Below are positions 49,143-59,402 of a stretch of 64,000 nucleotides of DNA, in pieces. Source of the DNA: Epiperipatus broadwayi (taxonomy: Eukaryota; Onychophora; Udeonychophora; Euonychophora; Peripatidae). The DNA lies in contig JAQFVV010006215.1 in the NCBI GenBank assembly GCA_028023455.1, positions 10,437,950 to 10,501,949 of the forward strand, written 5' to 3'. The notes under the pieces were generated by a model that worked only from the letters and a program-made list of their open reading frames with translations, did not search any database and was not told the DNA's origin. Made by a program: the position numbers and the translations under genes. Each line of letters opens with the position of its first letter. The first letter of the stretch is position 1.

Positions 49143-50367
49143 CAGCATCTATTGACCCACACCGTCCAATGGTGCTGTTGCTAGTGAAAAACGAATAGAT
49201 ATAACGTTACTGGGCTGTTTTTAAAATTTTGTTGATTTATGTTTTGAATTTTTGGATTTACTTGATTTTTATTTTTTTGTTGTTTGTTTTTTTTTTTTTT
49301 TGGTAACTGGTTTGATGAATATTTCTTAAAAATAACAAAAAAATGGGGGGTGGGGGAGGGTTTGGCCTTTTAAAAATATTCTGTCTATTTACTTTTTTTT
49401 TTTTAATTAAAACAAACATTTTCTTTTTGTCCAATCTTTTTTTATTTATTTATTTATTTTTAAGAAACTTTTTTTTTTGGTTTTCCAAATCTTTTTGATT
49501 GTTTTTGAAGAAACTTTTTTTTTTGTTATCGAGAAACAAGGCTTTATCGACAAACCTGTCGTCATATTCCTTATGTCATTTCGACACCTTTCCGACTCAA
49601 CTGTAATACGCTTCACCGTAAGCTGATCCCGGCTTCAAGAATAAATTAGCCGTACCGCTTGCAAAAAAACAATTCCCAGGCAGCACTCAAAGCCCATTGC
49701 ATGAGCGAATGGAACACCTTGGTCGACATTGACATGCTTGACATTCCATTTCAGATGTTTGACAATGCCTTAATTTCATTAAACCACCACAAAAACAGTT
49801 TTTCTGGGTGGATCAAATATTTTTTCTTTTTTTTTGGGTTGAAGGAAGGCCAGCGCATCTGCTTCTGTAGCAGGTCCATCTCAAAATTACAATGCTAAAT
49901 GGTCGTCTGCCGTTGAACTGTTTAGATCTCGAAAAAGTCTCGGAAAGTGCGCGACTTGATCGTGAACTTGCCGAATCATGATTTACACTCCTCATTTAGT
50001 GAATTCTGACCCCTAACAACGAAAGTAGGGGCATTTGAGAATTCGTTACAATTTTTATGAACTCACATCAATTACAATACATTGAAGCAAAAAAATCTGT
50101 TCTAATATAGTTTTCATCATTACAAATACAGAACTCTTCATATCTTATGCTGTACAATAGTCAAGAGTAATGTCTGTAGAGAGTGTCACATACTCATCGC
50201 TAATAATGTTCAACATACTAGAGATGTTGGGGTATGGGTGCACTTCAACATCTTAGTATTTGAACAGTTTACAGGCCGTAAGATCTATGAGCGGCCTTAT
50301 AAACAGCATATTTATATGTTTTAGCATAGAAACAGCGCCATTGGACGGTGTGGATCAATAGATGCTG
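49143..50367. mobile_element. TA-flanked DNA transposon, copy 2, both ends intact (1225 bp)
   Basis: The left end CAGCATCTATTGACCCACAC plus CGTCCAATGGTGCTGTT is the complement of the right end with two mismatches in 37 bases, and TA flanks both sides (49141-49142, 50368-50369). This is the signature of Tc1/mariner-superfamily transposition. The inside matches copy 1 at 5310-6432 and can be read as SQAALKAHCMSEWN and DIPFQMFDNALISLNHHK, but there is no recognisable DDE transposase. It is therefore probably a non-autonomous element mobilised in trans. Confidence 0.8.
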
Positions 50368-50369
50368 TA

Positions 50370-52127
50370 CTACCAATAAAACAAACATTTTTTAACAATT
50401 ATTTAATAAACTAATTGATTAGCAATTAAAAAAATTTTAAGTGACATAATGATAATATGATAATTTAAATGTATACATTTTTGTTAAAATATAATTTCAT
50501 ATAGCAAATATGATTAACCAGTTGATTTTTTAAACTAATTGATCTTTACTTTCATTAAATTATTTCCTTTTCAATAGATAAAGCTGAAAAACAACTTTTA
50601 ACAATAAGAGATATGGAAATTTTAAATTAACTATCAATTCTTTGTATAATTTTAGTGGGAAAATCAAATGAATAAAAAAAAAACATATTTCAAAAGAAAG
50701 TGTTAAATTTAATAAAAATTAAATTACCTAAAAACTTTTTTTTATAATTTTGAACAAAAAGTAAATTAATGGGGAAAAACATGTTTAAAAAAAAAAAAAT
50801 TTAATAAAATCCTCATTATGACCAGTATTATTTTTATAAAAAAAATATTTATAAATGTAGAGATAATATGCACATTAAAATATCTTTTTACCATAGATTT
50901 ATTTTTTTTTTGAGTCCTTTTTTGGTAGTTGTATTTTTCAGTTTTTCATGTTTTTTTATCCTGAAGGCTTCTCCATTAATTTTTTTATGCTAATGAACAT
51001 AGTTAATTGATCCATTTTTACCATACAATATTTTTAAGTTTCACAGGCTGAATTTATCTATTTTTGCAGTCTAATTATTTTTATATCAGTTTAAACACAT
51101 AGAAATAATTTTTTTTTTAATCTAATTTTTCACGTCAAACTAAATATGTAGAAAGAATTTATTAAAAATCTAATAATTTTCCAGGTCAAGCTAAAACACA
51201 GAAAGATCATCATGCTCCTGGATAGATTCAAAACTTGTTGAAGATTTCTTCAGGTGTATTCTTCCACATTTTCTTCAGTGAAAATGTTACATGGTTGAGG
51301 TTAGATGATGCTCAACTTTTAGTTAAGGCTAGCATATGGGTTGTTTTAACTTCATTTTTAGAAATCATTTATTTTTAACTGGTAATATGCTTGTCACAAC
51401 TAAACTTTTACTTCTGTCTTTTTTAATAGTTTAACCAAGACTGACTGTTCTTCACAGGATACTAAGGGCTACTGATGTATCCACTCCCTTATCTTATTTT
51501 TTAGAATAATCATGTGTTCATCCAATCACGTTTCCCACCTGATAAAATTTAACTTTTTACAAAAAATTATTACTTTAAGATTAAAATTGCAAAATAAATT
51601 AAAGATAAAAAGAAAATTAAATTTCATCCTATTCCAAAGATAAGAGGATTCTTTACCATTTATTTGGAGATAGATAAGAGAAAAGAAAAAAACTTTAATT
51701 AAAACAACATTAAAAACATATGTTAAACCTCATTATTTTTTATTTTTTCTCTTAAAATTTTGCTAAACAAAAACTTTAACAAATTTATCTCTCTTAAAAT
51801 TAAAAATTGTTAAATATTTTACTGAAGAGAAAAATGTTTTACTCAGTATCTTTTTCAAAATTAAAACTGATAAATAATTTAAATTACTGAAGAGAGAGAA
51901 CAAAATAAATTATTTATTTGATTTTTTACTTTTTTCTCTCTTTTATAACTCTTAACAGTTTATAATAATTTCATGTCGTTATTTAAAAAATAATGTTTGA
52001 GAACTATCTTATTATCATTTCAAAAAAAAAAGTAAACTTAAATACATCAATGTTTGATATTATAAAAAAAAAGTTTTTCTTCAAGAAATATAAGAACTAC
52101 TCTTTCTTATTGTATTGCCAAATGTAT
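50370..52127. other. Intron stretch without recognised features
   Basis: The stretch is AT-rich with many T and A runs. No exon, RNA gene or repeat was recognised. Confidence 0.5.
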
Positions 52128-52230
52128 ACCATATAATACTAAATTGTCCAAGCTCTTTACTACTGTTACACAATGCTTGTCCAAGCTCTTTACTACTGTT
52201 ACACAATGCTTTATTTATCATCTTTTCTTA

Positions 52231-52261
52231 CAGTTTTCATTGCCCCATCAATCTTCCTCAG
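52231..52261 (-). ncRNA. Hammerhead-like motif, family D copy 1
   Basis: Minus strand: CTGAGGA (fits CTGANGA), A, stem II GATTG/CAAT with a small change around ATGGGG, then GAAAAC and TG. The GAAA box is intact in this copy but stem II is imperfect. Confidence 0.42.
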
Positions 52262-52303
52262 AACTTTATATCTCCTAATTTCAACTGATACAATCAAATT
52301 TTT

Positions 52304-52334
52304 ACAGTTTTGATTGCCGCAGCAATCTTCTTCA
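52304..52334 (-). ncRNA. Hammerhead-like motif, family D copy 2
   Basis: Minus strand: CTGAAGA, A, a perfect six-pair stem II GATTGC/GCAATC closed by TGCG, then AAAAC (first G of GAAA changed to A), TGT and A at the cleavage position. Confidence 0.45.
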
Positions 52335-52476
52335 GAACTTTATATCTTCTAACCTCAACTGTTACAATCAAATTAAATTAAACTATAAACTGTAAGAAAG
52401 GGTGGTAAATAAAGCATTGTGTAACAGTAGTATTAAAAATTTGATTGTAACAGTTGAGGTTAGGAGATATAAAGTT

Positions 52477-52505
52477 CTGAAGAAGATTGCTGGGGCAATC
52501 AAAAC
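52477..52505 (+). ncRNA. Hammerhead-like motif, family D copy 3
   Basis: Plus strand: CTGAAGA, A, a perfect six-pair stem II GATTGC/GCAATC closed by TGGG, then AAAAC. It has the same G to A change in the second box as copy 2, so the change probably predates the inverted duplication. It lies in the sense orientation of ARID4. Confidence 0.45.
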
Positions 52506-52961
52506 TAAGAAAGGGTGGGGAATAAAGGCACTGTGTAACAGTAGTAAAGTGCTTGGACAATTTAGTAGTATATGGTAAAAAAAAAAACATGAGAAAATTC
52601 AATCTATCATTTCTCCCTTAATTAATGTATTCTAAATTTAAGAAGCTTGTAATATTGGAATGGCCAGACTTGGCCACTGTCTGCAATATAAATAATTTTG
52701 CATAAAATGCTATAAATTTGAATGGATTTATATGAACTTAAGGCAATTTTAAATAAATTATTTGAGATTATTAGACAATGTTAATGTTCTAAAATTGAAT
52801 GTTTATTCAAATATTATTTTATGGATGTTAGTAGATATTTATAATAACTTATTTTAATATTTTTGCAAGGTATAACTTAATTAATTTTCATAGATTTATA
52901 TGTTGTTTATGTATAAAGATATATAGTGTAGGATGTGTGTATATAAAATTAATATTAAGAG

Positions 52962-53286
52962 GTATGTAAATAATATTTATTTTATAAAGCCCAGACCATT
53001 GAAATTGGAATTAAATTGAAAGGATGCAAACCTCTCATGCTTATTATAATACTTATCTGACAGCCAACCATCAACACATGACAAAGAATTTTACAAGAAA
53101 AGGCGCCCTTTTCTTATAAAATTGTTTGTCATGTATTGACGGTTTGATCGCTATTCAGACAGCCATCATAACATCTGAATGGCTGTCAGATTAGTATTAT
53201 AATAAGCATGAGAGTTTTGCAGCCTTTGAATTTAATTTCAATTTCAACTGTCTGCGCTTTATAAAATAAATATTATTTACGTACAT
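52962..53286. mobile_element. Miniature inverted-repeat element, 325 bp
   Basis: GTAAATAATATTTATTTTAT at the left is exactly complementary to the right end near 53262-53281. Pairing continues inward through CTCTCATGCTTATTATAATA and CTGACAGCCA. A second nested hairpin near the middle pairs GACAAAGAATTTTACAAGAA with TTCTTATAAAATTGTTTGTC. No transposase is present. Confidence 0.72.
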
Positions 53287-53454
53287 TACTGCAATTTATA
53301 ACATCTAAAAACTACCGCATAGTAAATCATAGGATTTTGCGCTGTATGTTTGTAATTTAGACTCAGTGAGTTAAATGTGAAGATACTTAAAGCTTCACAC
53401 TTTTACACTTAAATGCTTCAGACTGGCTTAGATATATAGAAAGACAAGTAGAAA

Positions 53455-53600
53455 AGAGAGTGGCCGCCCTTTTCTTGTAAAATTCTTTGTCATATGTTGA
53501 CAGTTTGATCGCTATTCAGACAGCCATCATAACATCTGATTGGCTGTCAGATAAGTATTACAATAAGCGCGAGAGATTTGCAGCAATTTAATTTCTAAGA
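53455..53600 (+). repeat. Partial second copy of the 52962 element
   Basis: CGCCCTTTTCTTGTAAAATT, TTTGATCGCTATTCAGACAG, CCATCATAACATCTGATTGG and AATAAGCGCGAGAG repeat the right half of the neighbouring element with substitutions. A tandem insertion or local duplication about 350 bp downstream is likely. Confidence 0.7.
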
Positions 53601-55577
53601 GGTATATAGATGTTGCATTATTTCAAGTTTGAGTTATATCACATGTATATTGTTCTGTTCTGAATATTTAAGATAGCAGATGTAGATATTTCTGCTTTAT
53701 TTGAATTATTATGATAGGGTTGCTTGCAGATGTTCATTCATGCATTATGTTAAATAAGGATATTTGTGCTCTTTTTTATTTATCTGTATTTTATATTCAT
53801 GAATTGTGGTGGAAATCCCGGCATACAATGATTATTTTGCTGCTTATTAATGCATATTCATATAATAATGTTTATTTTATGCATGCACATAAAGGCAGAC
53901 AAATTTATTGTTGTTATGGAATAATAATGTTGAGTATCTTACTGTCATTCACCTGATTATATTTAAATATTATGTGATTGGCATTATACGTATATATCTT
54001 GTCTTTGCTTATTCATATTAAACATGAATGAATGAGATAATAATAAGTTTTAGGGTTACTGTTGGTAATAAATATACTTTATTAGAATTAACTTATAATA
54101 TGGCAACATAGTTTGGTCATAAGTCTTAAACTTTGTCTAATAATCTCATCTCCTGTCTAAAGATATCTAGAAAATGATTTTGTGCACACACGTGTTATGT
54201 GATACATTTAAATATAATAAATTACATTATAGGATTCAAGCAAGATTGAATAATATTGCCATTATAAAGTTTGATTTTCTTTAATTTATATATTTTGGGT
54301 ATATTATACTGATTTTGGGCTTTCCATATGTCCTGGAATTTTACAAATGGCACTATTCAAACTATTTATTTTCTTTAATTTTATTTATGTGATAATTAAT
54401 AAACATATGTTACTCTGTAACTGGTTGATTGTGTAGTTTATTCTTAAGAGAAATATACTTGTAGTGATTTTACTTTTCACACTCACTCAGTCACATTTCT
54501 GCCTCTTAGAAGTATATAACTTAAACATTAATAATGATTGTGTTCAACACCTATAGCCAAAACCTGCTTCAATGTTAATAAAAGCGAATTAATTTTATTT
54601 GATAAAATCATAACGAAAAGTATGATTAAGTTGTCTTTAAATTGATAAGAATGTTTACTACCTGCAGATAGTTGATAAAGCTGCCTTATTATGCAACTTT
54701 GTACATTATGTAGCTTAAGGTTGATTATACACTGAGAAGCTCTGCATTTTCAGAAGCTTCACTATATTTATACACAATTCATAAAATGAAGTTGAAATAT
54801 CTATGGACTTGATAAATATTTGGATGATCAATTTGTCTTTTAATGAATATAAAAAGATCTCGCAAAACTTTATATATATATATAATATAGAAATGTACTC
54901 TTTTGCTTAAGAAATAACTGACTTTAAGAAATCTCTAGTCAGGACTGCTTTAATGCATTAGAAAATTTAGGCATTGACTACAGGCAGACGGTTCAGAAGA
55001 GTGGCTAAATTTGAAAATTAAAATATATATTCTATACGACGATTCAGAAGAGTGGCTATTTTTTTCTATATGTGGTATATTTTATTTTTTCCATTAATTC
55101 CAATTTAATAAAAACAATAATTTTTATCATGTCCTTCAATAATAAATAAACATATATTTACTTGTGTTTATAGTTTTGCTTTTAAAAAATTGAAAAAAAG
55201 AGCTGCTATAAAAACAAATCGTATTATAAGATGATATACACTTTGATACAAGTATATTCTATGCCAGAAATTAAAGAAAGTTGACTGATTTGCTCTTCTG
55301 TATCATTAAATGAATAATATTTTTTTTATGTTTCATTAAAAATATATTTATATTATAATCAAAATATTCTATATGTTATCTCTACTTGCTGATTATCTTA
55401 TAATTATAAGTACATATGATAACTCTTATTCTAAGGTATTATATATGTAAACATATATGATGCATTGCTATTTAAAATATATTTAGGAATTTGTAGATGA
55501 TTGGCTTTTTGGTTGGAAAGGTGAAAAGATAAACTGCAGCAATGCTTTTTTGTTTATATAAATATATAATTATTAGT
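53601..55577. other. Intron stretch with one small duplication
   Basis: TTCAGAAGAGTGGCTA occurs twice, at about 54990 and 55029. An AT run lies at about 54871. No exon or named element was seen. Confidence 0.45.
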
Positions 55578-55690
55578 CATGCGTTGTGGTCGAGAGGTTA
55601 GCACAGCTGACTTACAAGCAGTTGTTTCGAGTTAGCAGGTTCGCTTCCCGGCCGATACTATGACACATGAAATATATATATATATCATGC
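55578..55690 (+). mobile_element. tRNA-derived SINE, second copy
   Basis: A tRNA-like head with GTGGTCGAGAGGTTAGCAC (box A-like), a CTTACAA loop between GCTGA and GCAGT, an extended variable region and box B GGTTCGCTTCCCGG. The following ATGACACATGAAATATATAT matches the tail of the minus-strand copy at 30400-30521, and both share the T-loop change TTCGCTT. The acceptor stem does not pair, so it is not a tRNA gene. Confidence 0.65.
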
Positions 55691-56170
55691 AAGGAAAAAA
55701 TGTGCATTTATATTGTCTTCAGTACTTCAATAAAGGAATTAAATAAAGTATTTGTTTTAAAATATGTGATGGTTTTTAAAAGATTATATAATTTTGATTT
55801 GGCGGGGGGAGGGGGCAAAAGTGGTATTCACTTGAAGAAATCTTTTGTGTATCTTTAAAGACCTATGGGTTTTTTGATTATTTAATTAGATATTTTGAAT
55901 GTCATAAGTTATCTGTATGAATTTATAAGTATTAATAAATACCAAATTTTTATTATTAAAAACAAAATAAATTATAAAAGAACTTTTAAAAAATTACATA
56001 TTACTACTATAATATTTTCCAAATATTTTATTAATCATCAGGATTTTTAACATCAAAATGAATCCGTTATCTTCATGATAATAAAACAGAAATAAAACTT
56101 TTTATGCAGGTCAGAGTAATTAATGCATGCAAGAAAGTTTGTACATGAAATTCCTTTCTAGTGCCTATTC

Positions 56171-56229
56171 ATCCAATATCCCCAGACTAGTTTTTAGCTT
56201 GCGGCTTTCATCAGTGAGGTGACTTGGAT
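56171..56229 (-). ncRNA. Hammerhead ribozyme motif, family B copy 1
   Basis: Minus strand: ATCCAA (outer stem I), CTCA (inner stem I), CTGATGA, A, stem II AGC/GCT around CGCAA, AAAAAC (GAAA box with G to A), TAGT, C at the cleavage site, then TGGG pairing with CTCA and TTGGAT pairing with ATCCAA. Stem I with its internal loop is exactly as expected for type I. ACTAGT is self-complementary. One core position is mutated. Confidence 0.6.
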
Positions 56230-56620
56230 CTAAGAGCACTGCACTTACAACTTAGGATCTAAATTAGCAACTCTCTAGAAATCACCTTTTACCTTTTTAG
56301 TTAACTATAAACCTATGAGTCCAAAATGAAAACACAATAATGTTCTCAATTCAAGCCTATTCACTTATATAGTCATGTAGATCTGAACCCAGTTCAGCAT
56401 CTGTACATTTTGATGTTTTTGGTTCTTTAATAACCATAGTCACCATTATCCTATTGGAAAAGATTGATATTAAACCTCACATGATCCCCATTCCCTACGC
56501 TTACAGAAACTGTTAAAACAGAGGCAATATTCTCCTTACAGTAGTGCCATCCAGTGCAAGCCAGGGTAATCAATGGATGCAAGAAGGTTTGTGCATAAAA
56601 TCCTTATCTAAAACCTATTC

Positions 56621-56680
56621 ATCCAATATCCCCAAACTATTTTTTCTAACTTGTGGCTTTCATCAGGGAGGAGCCTTGGT
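56621..56680 (-). ncRNA. Hammerhead ribozyme motif, family B copy 2, decayed
   Basis: Minus strand: CCAAGG, CTCC, CTGATGA, AAGCCACAAGTTA as stem II region, GAAA intact, then ATAGTT with the cleavage C changed to T, and TGGGGATATTGG as the 3' stem I strand (CCAA/TTGG pairs outside). It has a different pattern of decay from copy 1. Confidence 0.5.
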
Positions 56681-56841
56681 CTTTGGCTTGCATTGAGTGA
56701 CACTGTTATATAAAGAGTTTTGCTTCTGTTTAAACAGCTTCTGTATTCATAAAAAGGAGCCTTGGTCTTTGGCTTGCGTTGAGTGACGCTGTTATATAAA
56801 GAGTTTTGCTTCTGTTTAAACAGCTTCTGTATTTGTAAAAA
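56670..56841 (+). repeat. 86-bp tandem duplication within the palindrome
   Basis: GGAGCCTTGGTCTTTGGCTT through GCTTCTGTATT is present twice in a row with a period of 86 bp and only a few differences (CATTGAGTGACACTG versus CGTTGAGTGACGCTG). Confidence 0.85.
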
Positions 56842-57045
56842 AATGGTGGTCATGTGATGTTCAGTAGTTTAATATTAATCCTGCCCAATAGGATGATGAT
56901 GACTACAGTCATTAAAGAACTAAAGACACCAAAATGTATAGATGCTGAACTGAGTTCAGATCTACATGACTATACAAGTGAATAGACTTAAATTGAAAAC
57001 ATTACTTGTGTTTTCATTTAGGACTCATAGGTTTATAATTAGCTA

Positions 57046-57066
57046 GAAACTAGTATGGGATATTGG
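57046..57066 (+). ncRNA. 3' half of a family B hammerhead
   Basis: GAAACTAGTA followed by TGGGATATTGG gives the second core box, the self-complementary ACTAGT stem III and the 3' stem I strand. No CTGANGA lies at the proper distance upstream, so the 5' half was lost, as at 23938. Confidence 0.5.
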
Positions 57067-57736
57067 GTGAGTAGACACTAGATAGGGATTTTATGTATAA
57101 ATCTTTTTGCATCCATTGATTACATTGGTTTGCACTGAGTGGCACTACTGTACGGAGAGTTATATAAATGCAAATTGATGCAACAATTTAAAATAATATT
57201 AATGTTTATATACTTTATTTATTTGCCATTAAAAAGGGCCTTCTTTAATTGATAATTGAAAAGAGCAATTTAAAATTGAATTTAATAATGTTTAAAAAAT
57301 TGCAATTTAATTTTTAGTTCATGCATGTTTCAAATTCTTAAATATTAATTCAGTTTTTGATGCAACTATTGTTTAGATAATAAACTAAATTATATTAAGG
57401 AGTTGGAAATCATTGGCAAACTATAACATTGATTATCATTATTGCTTAGGCATAATATACAGTGCCTAGTTATCATCATTTGTCTTCATGCATAAACAAT
57501 GTATATATCTACCTCATACATATTAATTAATGATATAAAGCCTTATTAAAGTTTACAGTGTAGTTTTAATACTGGCATGCCAAAATAATTTTCATTACAG
57601 GGATATATATAAAAATAATCAAATAGTGCTCAGTAGGGTCTGCAACAAGCCTGCTTACTATTCTAACACTACTAAATTGTAATATTGAATTTCAAAAATC
57701 TTACACTTTTCAGCAAAAAAACTTTTATTATAGATT

Positions 57737-57769
57737 AAAGTTTCGATTGTACCATGCAGTCATCATCAG
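57737..57769 (-). ncRNA. Degenerate hammerhead-like motif (family C relative)
   Basis: Minus strand: CTGATGA, T, stem II GACTG/CAATC with one mismatch around CATGGTA, then GAAA and CTTTAATC. Both core boxes are intact, but no clear stem III or stem I is seen. The surrounding sequence (CTTTTATTATAGATTAAAG on one side) resembles the arrangement of family C at 23.2 kb. Confidence 0.38.
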
Positions 57770-59299
57770 ATCTTATTCTTCTTTTAACTTTATCCTCCAT
57801 CTTACTACTAAATTGTGTGATACTATTTGAAGAGTGATGGACTATGATTAAAAATAATGAAGTTTTGTCTTTTGGAAATAGTATTCCATTATCTAGTTAT
57901 CTCCATATACAATCAAGAGTCTTTTTTTTTTTTCGTCTAAGATTTTTTTTTATTAACTATAGTTATTTAAATCTTTATCTAAATAAAATTAAACATTTGT
58001 TATGCTGAGCAAAAATTATGTATATAATAAAAAATATCTTTTTAATGACTTGGAAAGCATAACAAACTTGATTTCAGATTTTTTCTTTCTATCTTATAGT
58101 GAATTTTTTTCATACTTTCAAATAAAGTTGGGATAAACTTTTAATAGGTCTTTAAAATGTAAACTAAATATTGTTGAATATTGTTATTCTTGGTAAACTG
58201 ATGAATCAAATCTTATTTGTCTGTAATCAATTATTTGTCTGTAATCAATAAGTTATCTAATTACAATATACTTTTTTTTTGTATTATTAATATTAACTGT
58301 ATAGTTTGAATTAGATAAATTATATTTTAACTTATTTATTTCAGATCAAATTTATTCAATATAATTCATTGTAAGTCTCCTAATATACACATATTTATTT
58401 TATTTATTTTTTATTTTCACAAAAGTTGATTGCAAAATCTTGTAATTTAAATTTTTTTTTAAAAAAATGGTAATTTGAACCTCATTAACATACATACTGT
58501 TTTATATGAAATTTTCATAAAACTCTTTTATTAAAATATCAGATATTACTAGTTTTTTTTTTCCAAAATCGATAATTAATATGAAATTAGCAAAAATGTG
58601 TTAAAAATTTATGTTCATTTTAATGAAGAAAAAATATCACAGGTTTTGATATTGGCAGAAAGAAATTGAAGACATAAAAATGGTTTCAGTGCATTGCAGC
58701 ATTTCTTTTTTTTTTTTTATCACCCATCAAGAAGGTGTTATTTATATTAATTACATTTTATTTTTGAGTGTATATATATATTTATTATTTTAATAAAAAA
58801 TCTTCCTGTTTTCTATTTTCACTGAAAATAATAGAATTTTCATATCTTGAAAAAATATATGCTCTCTTTATGTAACAATAAATACTTTAAAAAAAAAAAA
58901 ATCTTGATATTATTTTTAATTTAAATTTTGTTTTATTAGCATGTTAAAATGAATTTTCAAAAAAAAATAATTTTCACTAATCAAATTATGGTTAGTGTGA
59001 AATGTCCTATACATGCAGTACACCATCTCTCCTGGAGGGAGGGGGGATTGGTAAATGCAAAATCCAGTTAATATGAAAAAATGTTAAAGAACTCTAGAGT
59101 TTTCTATTAATAAAGTTTAATTTATATAAATAATTATTTCAAGATTTTTTTCCCTATTCAGCATTATTAAAAGTTCAGTTGAAAGTCAAATGAGTAAACA
59201 GTACATTTAAAAAGTTTCACTGATGTATATGTATTTAGCATTGTAACCTATACTTGGTAATTAGAAAATATGTGCTTAAATTGTGCATGTATTTTGCAG
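57770..59299. other. Intron stretch before the chromo-barrel exon
   Basis: No exon or recognisable repeat was seen. A polypurine stretch GGAGGGAGGGGGGATTGG lies near 59034. TATTTTGCAG forms the acceptor at 59299. Confidence 0.5.
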
Positions 59300-59402
59300 A
59301 AATGATGACAGTGATGATGATGAAGATGGAGAATTTATTGTTGGATCAAAAGTCAAAGTAAAGTATGGTCGAGGAAAACAACAAAAAATTTATGAAGCTA
59401 AG
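59300..59402 (+). CDS. ARID4: ARID4 exon: start of the chromo-barrel domain
   Basis: Acceptor TATTTTGCAG ends at 59299 and donor GTATGA starts at 59403. One base completes an Arg codon split from the exon ending at 35284, and 34 codons follow: an acidic NDDSDDDEDGEF and then VGSKVKVKYGRGKQQKIYEAK. VKVKYGRG....IYEAK is the first strand pair of the chromo-barrel (Tudor-knot) domain of ARID4/MSL3/MRG-type proteins, which reads methylated histone tails. The exon ends in phase 0. The continuation with the aromatic cage is not in this window. Confidence 0.92.

Larger units (their letters stand above)
52128..52577. repeat. 450-bp inverted repeat with hammerhead-like motifs (family D)
   Basis: The outer ends ACCATATAATACTAAATTG and its complement (CAATTTAGTAGTATATGGT) frame complementary arms sharing GCTCTTTACTACTGTTACAC, TCAGAACTTTATATCTCCTA and TGTTACAATCAAATT. 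In the left arm, a 32-bp block (GTCCAAGCTCTTTACTACTG and following) is duplicated in tandem at 52147-52210. The ribozyme-like unit occurs twice, once per partial monomer, and the right arm has one in the opposite direction. No ORF is present. Confidence 0.78.
56105..57155. repeat. 1.05-kb palindrome of hammerhead family B monomers
   Basis: The left half holds two minus-oriented partial monomers 450 bp apart (CATCCAATATCCCC at 56170 and 56620). The right half holds one plus-oriented monomer (GGGATATTGGGTGAGTAG at 57057). Complementary blocks include CCTATGAGTCCAAAATGAAA / TTTCATTTAGGACTCATAGG and CATGTAGATCTGAACCC / CAGATCTACATG. The plus end runs GTAGACACTAGATAGGGAT, GCATCCATTGATTAC, GGCACTACTGTACGGAGAG, as in other family B copies. 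The same tandem-plus-inverted layout is seen as for family A. No ORF is present. Confidence 0.8.
1610..59402 (+). other. ARID4: ARID4-like gene, span of eight internal exons
   Basis: Eight exons spread over 57.8 kb splice in phase with canonical GT/AG ends: lengths 119, 73, 95, 98, 238, 219, 1331 and 103 nt. Introns are 129, 1699, 1415, 20598, 407, 7254 and 24015 bp. The protein order is acidic region, ARID, charged spacer, chromo-barrel start, as in ARID4A/ARID4B, which act in the nucleus in the Sin3-HDAC corepressor with retinoblastoma protein. The first exon starts with two bases of a split codon and the last ends at a codon boundary, so the gene is incomplete at both ends. The spacer between ARID and chromo-barrel is roughly 600 residues here, against under 200 in vertebrate ARID4 proteins as I recall them. 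Assignment to A or B is not meaningful for an invertebrate orthologue. Confidence 0.88.
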
